Assembly (NCBI GenBank): GCA_034440575.1
Contig: JAOTOL010001364.1
Location: 699,097 to 763,096, forward strand
Source: Imbricaverruca yamaguchii
Taxonomy: Eukaryota; Arthropoda; Thecostraca; Neoverrucidae
Direction: 5' to 3'
Length of the DNA stretch: 64,000 nt
Shown here: in pieces, positions 43,640 through 55,445 of the stretch
Layout of the letters: each line of letters opens with the position of its first letter
Numbering within the stretch: the stretch's first letter is position 1
Made by a program: the position numbers and the translations under genes
Notes under the pieces: generated by a model
The model's database searches: none
The model's input: the letters and a program-made list of their open reading frames with translations, nothing else
What the model was told of the DNA's origin: nothing

Positions 43640-45100
43640 TTATCGCAGGAGGGGCGAGAGGCACCCTAAAAGCTTCAAGAAGAGCTGTGAATTGCGCTAT
43701 CAGCTCGCATGCCTTGTCAGCTGTACGTTTGGTGCGGTTATGATGGTTTTGGTTTTGGAAGAGTATGATATTTTTGGGAGAGATATTTCATAGAGGTTCC
43801 TGGCCTCTCTAAAAGATGTTTGTGCATGTACTTCAGTGAAATAATTTCCTTTTCCCTAATGTAATTTGGACACGTACGGTCATACGACGTATGGGGGACC
43901 TGTCCTGAATCGCAGTTGGCGCAGAAAGGGTGTTCAGAGGAGCACTGCTCACTCGAGTGTTCATGGGAGGCACATCTGCTGCACGCTTGGCGGCCACGAC
44001 AAAATTAAGTAGTGTGGCCGAATCTTTGGCATCTGAAATAGTGCATTGGATTTGGGAGGAATTGCCTCACTTTCACACGCAGGTAGCCCACTCTGATCTC
44101 CGAGGGAAGGTCTGTTGTGTTGAAGGTTATAATGATATTGTTGGTCAAAATAAAGTCTGAACCTCTCCTTACCTTAATTTGTCTGGCGGCATTAACCCCG
44201 AAAGTTGCAAGCCCATCCACGACCTCATTCTCTGTAACATCTCTAAGGTCAAAGCAGTTAATACAAAGCACATAGTACAAAAAACAACGCGAGGTTTTTT
44301 TGTACTATGTGGTTCTACCGTGATTGTGATCGCCTCGTCCTCCTTTTTCCCGTTCTGACGCACGCCATACACAAACATAGATGCTCGCAGGGCTGGGTCT
44401 GCCTGCTTTGCTGCCGCAAATTCAACCGTCAGAGCACCGTTCTTCAGCCTTTCGCATCTCATAGTCCTACCGAATCTGTCACATCCGTCCAGCCTTTGGA
44501 GGGGGGCAGGGACGCAAGACTCTTGCTGATTCCCCGGAAAACCAGTACACGTGGTACCCTATCGTCCGAAGGAGGGCTCCCATCACGTCGTACATGGGGG
44601 TTGGTCTGGCCTTCACGAGAGGGACCAGGGGTGTTTTTTTTTTTTGGTTGTAGATGCCATGAAGTGCGTCTTGGTTTCCACTCCTCGGGCATCCCACCAC
44701 ATAGGGGCCCTACCGGGGGACTGCTGGGTCCCGCGGGCGGGAGGTCACCGTTCTCCATCCCCATATAGCCCGAGGAGATATACGGGGCAGGCGGCGCCTT
44801 TGCCCAGCCGGGAGAGAGAGACTCACCACCCGACCAGGATCCAGCACCGCCCACCCCTTGACCCCAGCCGGCTGGGCCGGCAGACACTGGGAGGAATCCC
44901 AGGTTCCCTTCCCGAGGCAACTAGCCACTTGGCCCGTGTGAGGCCCCGCGGGCCCGCCCGCCCCTCCGGGATATCGGGACCAAAGAGATGTGTTGGTACC
45001 CCGTCACAAAAGACACCGTGCGACGGGGGACCTCAATCTCCAGGACTCCGTCAACCCCGGGGGACGGGCCGAGGGGACGCGGCTACCCCGATATAACTGA
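43640..45100 (-). pseudogene. Group C LINE ORF1 (gag-like, zinc knuckles)
   Basis: The N-terminal region is low-complexity (Pro/Gly rich). RVPRVLVFRGISKSLASLP (near 44.55 kb) and NGALTVEFAAAKQADPALR (near 44.43 kb) follow, then TTDLPSEIRVGYLRVKVR and PNPMHYFRCQRFGH. Next come the zinc knuckles CSRCASHEHSSEQC (C-x2-C-x4-H-x4-C) and CANCDSGQVPHTSYDRTC. This order is that of the ORF1 nucleocapsid-like proteins of I/Jockey/R1 LINEs, which bind element RNA. Several frameshifts and a stop inside the first knuckle make it non-functional. Confidence 0.82.
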
Positions 45101-45299
45101 TGTGGTGGGTAGGACCGAGAAAGATGCCCTGCCTGCTCCTAGTAGGGATAGCTGGTGTTGCAGGGCTAGACGAAGGACATGGGTGTTGGGATAAGATGGG
45201 GATTGGAATAGTAGTGTATGGATACAAGGACGAGTGAGGCACTCTTAGTCTCACCCCTCGCCGGTAGGATGGTCGCCGGGTCTTTGGGAACTCAATCCC

Positions 45300-46440
45300 C
45301 ACCACGGAAAGGTGGTGCCTCGTCGGGATGGGGGATTCCTCAAGATGGGAAACCGCGAGCTGCATTTGACTCGACAGTGATGATGGGATTGATGCCGAAG
45401 ACAAAATTTCAATGTCATCAACAAACAGCGATTTGCTAATTCCAGGTGGCAGACCAACTCCTACATCGTTTATAATAACTGCGAAAAGTGCGACACTCAG
45501 AATACTTCCCTGAGGATCACCGTTGACTTGGGTGAAATTATCAGACATGGTGTTTGAAACCCGAACACGAAATGTACTCTGGGTCAAAGAATTTTTTAGA
45601 AAGGTACCAATGTGACCACGGACCCCAGCATTCCAGAGCTTCAGAAGAACATGTTTTATTCATGTGGTATCATAGGCACCCTCAATGTCGAAAACCACGG
45701 TAACTACATATCGCATTTTCTAAAACCTGGCTCGAATTTCCGTGCCCAATCTTATAACATGGTCAGTTGTAGATCAATGCTTCTTAAAACCACACTGCAA
45801 TCGCTAAAAAGTTTTGTTTCCCAGGAACCATGTAAGACGCAGGTTTACCAGACGTTCCATCAGCTTGCATAAACATGAAGTAAGCGAAATCGGTCGATGA
45901 TGTAAGGGTTCAAAATCGCTCCTGCCCGGTTTCGGCAATGGAACAATGGTAGTCTCTCGCAAAGCGGGAGGAAAGTCCCTTCCGTTCCAAACAGCGCTAA
46001 AGGTTCTAAGGGACATTTCAAGTGCGTTTGAGGGAAGGTGGCGGAGCATCTCAGTATGCACGTTGTCCGGTCCCTCGTGTATGCAGCATAAGGCATTAAT
46101 TGCTGAAATTAATTCAGTCAAGGTGAATGGCACGTGGTACGAGTGCTGGTCCCGGGTTTCAAGGTGTAAAAGCGTGGCTTCGCAGCAGGCTTTATGTCGA
46201 AGGTTATTGCCGCGTTCGTGCCGCGTTCTGCAAGAGCGATTATATTTGCGACATCGAGTTGTTCCATGACGATCCGGCTATCCACGTTTAGGGTTGGCAG
46301 TGGCGTTGACCGACATTGACCTGAAAAGCGCTTGATTTGCGATCATACTTGCGGCGACGATACAGAGCGTTTCTGTTGCACGGTGGCAAAGCTACGCAAC
46401 GCAAACTGGCAAGAGTCTCGTCAGTCGTCAGGCCAACAAA
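45300..46440 (-). pseudogene. Group C-type LINE fragment (RT)
   Basis: Minus-strand pieces are FTLTELISAINALCCIHEGPDNVHTEML (~46.1 kb), LRETTIVPLPKPG, HHRPISLTSCLCKLMERLV, then after frameshifts STFRVRVSNTM, QVNGDPQGSILSVALF and SLFVDDIEIL (~45.45 kb). The sequence joins the ORF1 region of the next element near 45.2 kb. Its lower similarity to the 41-43 kb copy suggests a sister subfamily. Confidence 0.8.
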
Positions 46441-46573
46441 TTTACTGTCGTCAGCTGAAACGGAATTTACCTGGGCCTTTGCGTCATGGGGCCCCCTGGA
46501 CTGGGGTCGGGTTTATACGGCTGAATTTTCTCAACGCGTTCGGCGTACCCTTTCACGCTGCGCCTATGCAGCG

Positions 46574-46840
46574 TCACGGTGCGATCAGAACTATTATGCA
46601 TGTACAGCGGAATCCCCATCGGTAGATTATTACTTCCTGTAGTTTGATTCGGTGCGAGGATCGCCACTTTCCTGGTGTCGGTTTTAAAACCTTGAGCTTA
46701 CTACACTTACTACACTCACGCAGCATTATATACACTCTATGAATACGTAGACGAACTTCACGGGCATTGTTCATTGCGTGTTTAGCGGCTATATCGGCAG
46801 CTTCATTTTCAGCAAGCCCAGCAGGGCTGGGCAACAAGCA
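46574..46840 (-). pseudogene. LINE RNase H C-terminal fragment
   Basis: The frame gives LAENEAADIAAKHAMNNAREV and LKPTPGKWRSSHRIKLQEVI. It matches the RNase H piece at 62 kb (LAGSEAADITAKLA, LKPTLGEWLSSYRTKRREEV) better than the main group C copies, indicating a second RNase-H LINE family. Confidence 0.75.
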
Positions 46841-47312
46841 GAACCCGACATTTTTGTTGATAGCAGTTATGGATTTTTTTTTTAAATTCCCCTACCCATT
46901 AATAGGTAGGCAGGAGTGCCCTTCCATACCCGTGCGACCTAATTACGTAAAATTCCAAGGGTGAGAGGTAGGTCATGGTAAGCAAATCAAGGCAGCTCAC
47001 ACCACTCCCCGGTCCTGTTTCTTGCTGGACAGATCCTGCCACCAGATATTAGTAAAAGATGTTCCTGAAGCCCTCTCAGACAATTAGCAATGCTAGTAAC
47101 GTCTTCGAGGGCTCCACGAAAATACCTGCTATAGGTTTAATGGGGAAATAATACAAAATCTTGACCTTGCACATGCATTTCCTAAACTACTACAACACTA
47201 AGGAGAAAGGACGAAAAAGTATGAATAGGAAGAAAAGAAAACATGATTCTTAAACGAAAATGTCCAAAATATACCAGATCACCATGCATAGCACATTACC
47301 ATTACCAACATA
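46841..47312. other. No recognisable feature
   Basis: AT-rich unique sequence with a T-run near 46870. No gene seen. Confidence 0.4.
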
Positions 47313-49506
47313 TTATTGAAAAAGTTCATATTTTCCAATAATGTATTGTCTGATGTGTTTCTTCAGGATCATTTTACTCCTAGGTACATCATCAATCCTG
47401 TAGAAGTGAGGGCAGATTATTTTATTCCAGGCTTTTGGTGCAATAAAGGGTAATGACAACATTCTATGATTGATATCAGAAAAGGGTATTTGAAAATGTT
47501 GTCTAACTCTGAGGCCACCTTGTTCATAAAGTTGAAACATATTAGAAAGAGGTGCTGGTAATGATTGATTTAGAAAACCTAGCATGATGTAAATACATTG
47601 CTCATCAACTATGTCCAGAAACTTTAGAACTCTATGTTTAATAAACAATTCATTTGTATGGTATACGTACGGTTTCTTATCAACAATCCTAATAACACGC
47701 TTCTGCAACTTAATAATTTTATCAAGCTTAGAGTGATACGTACTTCCCCAGACAACAGCACAATAATTTAAATATGGCAATATTAGAGAATTATACAGAA
47801 GAAGCAATTCACAAGTTGACAAAAAGTACCTGAACTTGCCTATAATTCCAATATTCTTGCTAAGTTTTGAAGAGATGGCACTTATATAGCTTTTCCATGT
47901 CATGTCTTCATCAATAAATATACCTAAATATTTTATACAGATATGCCTTCTAATATTGGAAGTATTTATTTTGACATGAAGGTCATCACATGGTTTCCTG
48001 GAAACAAAAATTGCTATCCAGTCTTCTGAGCATTAATAGATAATCTGTTGGTATGAAGCCATGTAATTATTTTGGGTATTACCTCATTTACTTCACTTTG
48101 TAATTCAGAAAGATTATTAGCTGTAATAGTTACGGCAGTGTCGTCTGCAAATAGGTAAAAGCTAGCCAAATTGGAAACATTGCAGAGATCGTTAATGTAT
48201 AAAGTAAATAGCAGAGGTCCAATAATCGAACCTTGGGGAACACCTTTTGTGATATGTAATGGTTGGGAGATGATGTCATGTATCTTGGTTCTTTGAGATC
48301 TATTTGATAAGTATGAGGCTAACAGTTTATATATATTTCCTCTAAAGCCAATAAAGTTCAATTTTGTTAAAAAAAATGCTGATGCTGACGGTGTCAAAAG
48401 CTTTTTTTTAAATCAAGATACAGAGCACAAACTAATTTATTATTTACAAGGGATAGTTACTTCGTTATGCATCAGAGCAATTGGCATGTATGCGCTGTGT
48501 TTTTTTCTGAAGCCGAATTGCAATGGGTGCATGATATTATTTTCATTTAGAAATGATGATACCCAACAGTGTATTAATCTTTCCAGTACTTTCGAAAATA
48601 TTGGTAGCAAAGAGATTGGCCTATAATTAGTAAATTTATTATTTTCCCCTGCTTTATATACAGGAATTATAACTGCAGATTTTAATCTATCAGGGAATGT
48701 TGCAGTGTTCAGACAAAGATTAAAGAAATTTGTTAGATGTTGCAAAATACTTCTATATGTTCCAATCAAAATTGTTGTACTAATTTTATCCATACCTCCA
48801 CCAACAGGGTTTAAAGTCTCAATAATGTCTTCAATTTGAGCATCATTAACAGAAGGAATATTGTTAATGCTTGCATAATTAGGCTGTGCAAAATAATTTA
48901 ATGGACTGATGTGTGTCGCAGGTATTTTTGTTTCCAACTCACTACCTATCGTTGAAAAAAATGTATTAAATTTATCAGGTATTTGTTCATTTACACAGGT
49001 AGCCCCAGAGTTATCAGCAAAACACATTGGAGGAACTGTTTGCAATTCATTCTTGTTGATAATTTCATTCAAATACTTCCATGTTTTTTTGCCATCACCT
49101 TTGCTATCCTGAAATGCCCTCTTGTAATATAATCGTTTCGCAACCCTAAGCACATTGCAAAGCATGTTCCTATACATTTTGTATTTATTTTCATTCAGTA
49201 AAATTGTATTCCTAATATATTTTGCATATAGTATATTTTTTGTATTTATTGAACTCAGAAGTGCAGGGGTTACCCATGGTTTAATTTGATTCTTTCTTCT
49301 ACTGGGTGTAAAAGTTTTAGATTATAATTTAGATTTAAATAGAGGGACCTTGCATTCATATGAAGTACTGATAACCCAACATTCAAGTTAAATGGTTGAG
49401 GTAATGAATAATATTTACACTGTATATGTTCATGAGGAGGGTATTTATCACTCAAATCATTCCCTAGCAACTCCAATGTAGCTCCTTCAAGTTTAAGCCC
49501 ACTCAT
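47313..49506 (-). pseudogene. LINE-F ORF2 (RT) with endonuclease deleted
   Basis: It starts near 49500 with LSVLHMNARSL, the normal beginning of an APE domain. Within ~30 codons it jumps to RRKNQIKPWVTPALL, which belongs to the linker after the endonuclease, so nearly all of the APE is gone. RT follows: SAVIIPVYKAG, FTNYRPISLLPIFSKVLERL, PLQFGFRKKHSAY, GVPQGSIIGPLLFTLYINDL and LFADDTAV. The thumb with YNSLILPYLNYCAVVWG and LQKRVIRIV ends at 47313. Frameshifts separate three main frames. The L2/RTE-like motif style is different from LINE-A, B and C. Confidence 0.85.
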
Positions 49507-51811
49507 TAATCAGGGAATGAGCCAACTGGAAATGGTGATTAGTTCTGGAAATGGAAAACTTGGAATTACAATTGTGCATGAACAATGAACTGGAACACAA
49601 AATGGACAATGAATGACTGGAAAGTAAAATGGAAAAAGGAAATTAGAGGTAAAGCTCACACCATTAAGAATCATAGTTAGACAAACAAATCTAGATAGTT
49701 GTATGCTTAAATAAGATGATAGAGGAGCAAGGATTATATTGCAAGTGAAAGGAACACTTGCCAGGACCATGTGTGGGAAGTTTTCAACCATCCCTGCAGC
49801 AGTAAACTTCAGGAATACCAGTTGTCCACGACACCCCTCCCTCGCTAGGCAGCAATTTACAATTTAATGACAATAACACCTCCAGGCAGCATGCTCTCTC
49901 ATATGTCAACATGATGGCAGATTAATACATGTTCAATGTTCAAAATAAAACAAAAAATATCAGATTGAAATGATTATAAGCAATTCAGCAAACTAGCTGC
50001 CTTCTGTTGTATTAACTTGCCAAGAACATCAAGAGATGATGATCACATATTCAGAAAGAATAATCATTAACTAATTCCACTGCATATTAGTCAAAGGTCA
50101 TTGCAATATTGTTCATTCAAGCTGTGAGTTTACAATAAACATTTACCTTGAGTTAATTTTATATGAAACTTTTATCATGTTAATGTTCCAAGTACTAGTC
50201 TTCCTGTTGATCAAGGGACCAGGGAGCAGCATTGCCATGGTTTTTAATGGTCAATCATGTTTCATAACATATGGTACAGATGGATAGTTGTAATATATGC
50301 ATGCTATTGAAGTCTCATACAATCCCAGCCTCAAGTTATTGCAAGCTTGACATGATATGATCAAATTCATCACGTTGATGATTGCTTTGAAATTAAAAAG
50401 TGCACAAGTGTATAAGCCCCCAGTGTCCAGGTTAAAATATTAAAACTGGTGCTTTTCAGCAACCCACATACATGCATACACACATTCACTCGACTTGTAC
50501 CGAAGTTGGTCCAATAGCACAATGGCAGACCAATCCGGTACCAGCCTGGGGGCTTGATGCAAGTGAAATGTCACATTGATCACCCAGAAGTATCAAGTCA
50601 AGCAAGCATTAAAAACTTGTACCAGTGAGGAAGTACAACATCACTGTTGGCATTTGGGTAGCAGTGTATGCCTGCATTCACACCAATTGAAGGTGCAGCA
50701 TTCACAGCATGCTCCTCTGCCTCTCCAAAATGTCATGATAGCATACTGACCAACACTCCAACCCTGAACAACCCGCTCTACCTGACCCTGACACAGGGAA
50801 GCTTAGTATCAGTGCATTACATCTGATTAAATGTATAATATGTAATATGTACGCAGAATGTACGCAAATATGTAATATGTAATATGTATGTAATATGTAC
50901 GCAGAAGCTGTATCGTCCTTGAACGGACATTTTGAATCAAGAGATAATATTAATTTCTTGAATATTAATTTTGATTTATGGTTCGTTTCAGCTTGGATGA
51001 ATAATTAGTATTGATTTTCTGCAAAAGGGCAGTATGGCATGTAATTTTATATTGTGCAAGTTCCTGGCATTCTATTTATTGTAGATTTACTACCTTCCTG
51101 AATTTAAAAGTTGATGCATAGCTGCCCCAGGGAGGGAGGGGAAGCTGCTGACATCCGATGCCAATTGGTACTAGTCAGCTGTGTTATTGTATTGCTATAA
51201 GGGATAATTAGAAGCAACAGTTGATTGTACTAATGTAAATGTTATTTTTAAGTGTAACTGCTGCTTAGTGATCTGTTCAGATAATGTAGTAGATACTCTG
51301 ATATAATTATTTTTGTTTCTGTAGCTAGCAGTTCACATAGGAAGGCCTGAAATGAGCAGTGAGGTTGGTATCTGGGTAGTTAGGTAACTTGCACTACCCA
51401 GGGGGTAGGACTTGGGTCCGGTGCTTGGTAAGTTGGTATTGAGCCAGGTACCAGATATATAGGTAAATAGATACCAGATCTTTGACACAATGTTTACACA
51501 GTGCATATTGAGGTAAAAAATATGCACATGCCCACATAGTAAGTGTACCTACCAGGCACACCAACCCAGGCATACACATATGCATAGATACGCTGAATCT
51601 GCACTCCACCTCACACAAACATACACATATATATAAATATATACACATATACTCATACATACATATATAACAGAATACAGATTCAGGAGCCAAACCAAAT
51701 ATCCACGTCCAACCTAGTCACCTAAGATGTCAACCACTATAAAGTTTCTCTAAATTTCAGTTTCTGCCCAAAAATAATTTTCAACATTGTTGTCCTAACT
51801 GCTACTTATTC
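49507..51811. other. 2.3 kb without recognised gene, between two LINE ORFs
   Basis: Noncoding AT-rich sequence with small repeats (aatatgta words at 50830-50900; an imperfect CA-type stretch at 51610-51670). It separates LINE-F ORF2 from the ORF1-like gene upstream on the same strand and may be an insertion, but no terminal repeats were identified. Confidence 0.4.
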
Positions 51812-52807
51812 TTATTTTTTGTTCCTGGATTTTCCTCTCTGGCTAGGAATTATCCTGGAGGATTGATTTTCAGTTGAGGCAGGTGAGTCTGAGTCATCAC
51901 TGATGTCAGTTGGATGACAAGAGAGAGCAGGGCTCTTATTTTTATTGGAAACTCCCTTCGATTTTTTGCTTGTTTTTCTGTTGTTTCTAGATGTATCATG
52001 CATCTGTCTTTCACAGGCTTCCTGATCAGTAACCACTACCTCTCCTGTGGCTGTCACAACATTTTGTTCCTCCCTGGTTTCTTTGGTGTCAGTTGACTCA
52101 ATTGCAACATTTCTAGCATTCATCTGAATTGCCTGGGTCTCATGATTCACCTTAGGTGTCACCTCTGTTGATGTGGGTGTTAATTTCTCTGTCTCAGCAG
52201 AGGACTGCTTTTTTCCTTTTCTGATTGCCTCCTCATAAGTATTCGGCTGTAGCTGAAGTTTAGACAGAATGTCTTCCTCAGATATAGCCTCCCCAATCAA
52301 GATGCTGGGCATGTCTTTGTTTTTTTTAACAAAGACATTTCCACCTTGGGTGAAGTAGGTGGCTAACTTGCCCTCACGTCTCAGTTTTGCACACTTCGAA
52401 ACAATTGCCATCTTGCCTTGGGTGAGAGATTCATGAATAAACAATCCCCTTTTTGAGACATCTTTTGGTACCCTATTCCTGTAAATTACCTCCCTTACTT
52501 CTTTGTTGTTAAATCTAACGATAATGCTATCTTTTTTTTTTCCTAGCCAGTGAACAGTGTTTATGCACCAAGATGGAAACTGGATGCCTGTATGAAAGAA
52601 AATAAGGTGCATGACTTCCTCTCGCAAATCTTTTCCAGGTCTAATGGACACTTTCCCCCTGAGGATGAGGCAATCTTGCCGGGTGTAGTATTCAGCAGCT
52701 TCAGCTTGTTTCTTTGCTAACTTGACTATGCCTTCCAATTTATCAATTCTAGCCTGTTGCTTTTCCACCAACTGTTTGAGGAACTCCAAACTTCCCTGCT
52801 GAGACAT
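51812..52807 (-). CDS. LINE ORF1-type RNA-binding protein, intact frame
   Basis: A 331-residue ORF starts at ATG 52807 (MSQQGSLEFLKQLVEKQQAR). Residues 8-45 form a leucine-heptad coiled coil. Residues 45-165 look like the RRM-like and C-terminal nucleic-acid-binding part of L1/L2-type ORF1 proteins: QDCLILRGKVSI, INTVHWLGKKKDSIIVRF, NRVPKDVSKRGLFIHESLTQGK, LRREGKLATYFTQGG. From ~200 the chain is low-complexity, Ser/Thr/Lys rich, ending QRGKSRNKK. Same strand as the LINE-F ORF2 2.3 kb away, so they may be one element (inference). A domesticated host gene is less likely but not excluded. Confidence 0.7.
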   Translation of the reverse strand: MSQQGSLEFLKQLVEKQQARIDKLEGIVKLAKKQAEAAEYYTRQDCLILRGKVSIRPGKDLREEVMHLIFFHTGIQFPSWCINTVHWLGKKKDSIIVRFNNKEVREVIYRNRVPKDVSKRGLFIHESLTQGKMAIVSKCAKLRREGKLATYFTQGGNVFVKKNKDMPSILIGEAISEEDILSKLQLQPNTYEEAIRKGKKQSSAETEKLTPTSTEVTPKVNHETQAIQMNARNVAIESTDTKETREEQNVVTATGEVVVTDQEACERQMHDTSRNNRKTSKKSKGVSNKNKSPALSCHPTDISDDSDSPASTENQSSRIIPSQRGKSRNKK

Positions 52808-53239
52808 CCTATGCAGGTTTAGTCACTTCCCACTGTAATAATGTTTGACGTTGAATCCGCTTTGCCCCTAAAGATTTACTAACAATTCATAGATTTCAAA
52901 TAGAATACCTTGAAAAAGTAAATTACAATTGCCCACCACCAGCTACTACAGTACTAGATAAATACTACCGCACTACAGCAACAAGATATGGACAACTGAA
53001 TTCACTAATGCATTCAGCAAGATACTCCCTGATGCACAGTCAGTCGATTCGGTCCGCTCACGAGCACCGGCAACGTCCGCCCGCCGTGACAGTTCGGAGC
53101 CGACTCCGATTTGACAACGTGAAGAATCATGTGCACAAGCCTGCTATCCTGGTCAAATAATTTCATTCTCCAAAGACTGCTCAAGAGTCAGTGAAAACGG
53201 CGTGATTTATGGACTGGTCACCCTGGATATGATAACGAG
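52808..53239. other. No recognisable feature
   Basis: Possible 5' UTR of the ORF1 above. No motif is seen that would define it. Confidence 0.3.
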
Positions 53240-53400
53240 CTAGCAAAATGGCACAGTTAGGCAGAAAACCCGATGTCTGCTTCAGTGAACGGAAGTAGCC
53301 AATGCCGCATCGAACAACGCAGGCGCGTGCCACGCCGGAAGGGTACACGGAGCCGCCTGTGTAGATGCGTGAGAGGTAACCTACTGGTGGAGCATTTCCA
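53240..53400 (-). pseudogene. Small RNase H fragment (LINE debris)
   Basis: The minus strand reads RIYTGGSVYPSGVARACVV, resembling the IYTDGS...G.A.CAFVV start of LINE RNase H, with D changed to G. Too short to assign to a family. Confidence 0.4.
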
Positions 53401-53958
53401 ATACAAACGTGCGGGATTATTCGGAGGTTGCATTCCCCTTCTTTGCATAGGACATAGTAAGGTCAGTCTGCACTGGGACAACCCTCCAAGTGGGATGCTT
53501 GGAGTAACAACGCATGCCACAGAGCTTGGTTTAATACTGCATCTCCGGAAGATCGAAGCCCGGCGTCACCAGCTCAGCAGATGTTGTAATGGGTGTGCGA
53601 CTTCGTGGGCTCGCTAGTGGCCGTCGTTGCGGTCAGTTCAAAACTTACCTAGCGATGCACGACACCTGATATTGTGCATCAAGCATAGGAGCCTTGCAGC
53701 CGCCGCCGATTGGGTGTTGAAAACTGGAAGCATTTATCCATTCCTGGGACACTGAAATGAGTTCACGCGTGGGTCTGCGATTGTCAATTCAGATAACTCA
53801 GAAAACGCATGGGTTACACAGCTTCCAATATTATATTGCATTACAACACATTGTCACACATCCCAGGCTCGGCTGCCGTCGACGTCAGCTCCCATTGGTG
53901 TCAACTTCACCTCCAGTTGACGTCGATGTCGGCATAGTGGTACTGTTAGCGGCTGAAT

Positions 53959-55311
53959 CTAGTGACGACGAGCTCCGCCGCAGTTTCCACCAGGCGCTAC
54001 CGTGGTCTGCGCATCGCCCAAGAACTCGACCGAAGCGGTGAAACCGCGGTGCCATCCGTAGTTTCCGGAATTGAAGATGACGATGAAGTGGTTGCCAGTG
54101 GAGGTGAAGCTCTGACCGGTCAGCTCTTCGTCACACGCCTTCTCGTCGTTGACGTAGTCACTGCCCGTGTGTCGGAGGGCGAGGAAGTCCCAGTAGCAGT
54201 TGCCGTCGCTGTGGCGATACAGCATCTTCATGTCGTCGATGGTAACCTTGACCTGCTGGCCGGCGGCGGCCGTGATGACCCAGTAGCAGACGACGTTCCG
54301 GGGGAAGTTGGACGGGTAGTTGGGCGAGGTGATGGTGCCGGGTGCGTTCATGTTCACATCGCCACAGTCGATGTCTCCGTAGTATTCACCGTTGAGGGTC
54401 TCGCAGTTGCTGCCGGCGGTGTTGCTCGGACAGACGCATGTGCAGGCTCCGCCCACGAAGCCGCCATTCTGGCAGGTGGGCGGTGAAGGGCAGGCGGTGG
54501 CGCACTGGTACATTATGTTCGCGATGTGCTGATCGCGGTGTGAGAGGCCGCCACGACGGCCAATCAGGCCTTCGTGCAGGAAGTTGTTCACCTGGATGGT
54601 GTTCAAACCGTTGGACGTGAAGTAGGTGGCGCCGTAGTGCATGGTCGACGACAGGTCGTACGGCACTGAATGGTTCGTCGACGAAGAGGCGATTGCGAAG
54701 TTGCCCTCCTTGCCGGACTGGATGTTTCCGTACAAGATCTGGACATACGTGTCGCGGTCGGTGCGCGACTGCTGGTGGAAGAGGCCCAGGGCGTGCCCCA
54801 ACTCGTGCGCCACCGTGCCGAGTCCGGTGCAGCCGCTGCCGATGCTGATGTCCTGAGCACCAGAGTTGCCCGTCCTTCCCACGTACGACCAGCAGCCACT
54901 CGACTTGATGAAGTTGAGGTGTTTCTCGGACGAACCCGGGGCCACCTCGTCGAACCCGATGCAGGAGTTGTCGCGCCAGTGCTGGATGCCCGCCTCGATG
55001 GCGGCGCGGTCCCCCTCCGACGACGAGCTGATGGCGTACTTGACCGGACTGGTCCACAGGTTGGTCACCGCCTGCCGGTCGACGCCGGGTGAACGCTGCG
55101 CAGCCGTCAGCACCATGTCCGATTCGAACAGTGGCAGGCCGTCGTCGGTGATGTCCGGGTTGCGGTACTCGAAGTGGTCGTCGACGGGCACCTGCGGCCG
55201 GAGGTCGGCAGCCTCCGGCGGCGCCGTCGGCCACTGCCTGTACTGGGGCGTCTGCTGACCTGGCTTAGAGGCGACCAACGCCACCATGGCGCACGCCAAC
55301 ACAACGCGCAT
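53959..55311 (-). CDS. Secreted astacin metalloprotease with EGF-like and CUB domains (copy 2)
   Basis: A 450-residue intronless ORF from ATG 55311, about 97% identical to copy 1 (13 differences counted by eye). All key residues are kept: signal peptide MRVVLACAMVALVASKPG, FESD prodomain motif, zinc motif HELGHALGLFHQQSR, Met-turn SSTMHYG, EGF-like cysteines and CUB domain. Differences include Met to Leu inside the zinc motif (position 175), Arg to Lys before HLNF, and GRDRG to GWHRG near the CUB end. No frame damage, so both copies look functional. It may differ in expression rather than chemistry (inference). Confidence 0.95.
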   Translation of the reverse strand: MRVVLACAMVALVASKPGQQTPQYRQWPTAPPEAADLRPQVPVDDHFEYRNPDITDDGLPLFESDMVLTAAQRSPGVDRQAVTNLWTSPVKYAISSSSEGDRAAIEAGIQHWRDNSCIGFDEVAPGSSEKHLNFIKSSGCWSYVGRTGNSGAQDISIGSGCTGLGTVAHELGHALGLFHQQSRTDRDTYVQILYGNIQSGKEGNFAIASSSTNHSVPYDLSSTMHYGATYFTSNGLNTIQVNNFLHEGLIGRRGGLSHRDQHIANIMYQCATACPSPPTCQNGGFVGGACTCVCPSNTAGSNCETLNGEYYGDIDCGDVNMNAPGTITSPNYPSNFPRNVVCYWVITAAAGQQVKVTIDDMKMLYRHSDGNCYWDFLALRHTGSDYVNDEKACDEELTGQSFTSTGNHFIVIFNSGNYGWHRGFTASVEFLGDAQTTVAPGGNCGGARRH

Positions 55312-55436
55312 TGTTGACCGCGACGACGTGTCGTCTCCGGGTGTGCAGTAAGCGCTGCTGAGTGGGTGTCGTCCGGGCGTGCTGGATGTGCTCGCCGAGA
55401 CCTCGCTGAGAGTGCCGTCCACACACTAGCGGCGGC

Positions 55437-55445
55437 CTTTTATCC
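55437..55445 (-). promoter_or_regulatory. TATA-like box of astacin gene 2
   Basis: The reverse complement reads GATAAAAGG followed by ccgccgct, the same context and distance from the ATG as in copy 1. Confidence 0.55.

Larger units (their letters stand above)
41040..45100 (-). mobile_element. Group C LINE: ORF1 and most of ORF2, 3' part cut by gypsy
   Basis: The longest group C copy with both ORFs. Minus-strand order is a gag-like ORF1 (45100 to 43640), a ~560-bp stretch, and ORF2 (43080 to 41040). ORF2 breaks off just after the YVDD catalytic box, exactly where the gypsy LTR ends. Confidence 0.85.

Noticed and set aside
44459..45194. Plus-strand frames of 150-180 codons at 44.3-45.2 kb
   Set aside because: They lie antisense to the gag-like ORF1 of a group C LINE, whose zinc knuckles confirm the minus strand as coding.
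49510..49791. 93-codon hydrophobic frame
   Set aside because: Composition follows the AT-rich DNA (Phe, Ile, Ser, Pro). No family recognised and no support.
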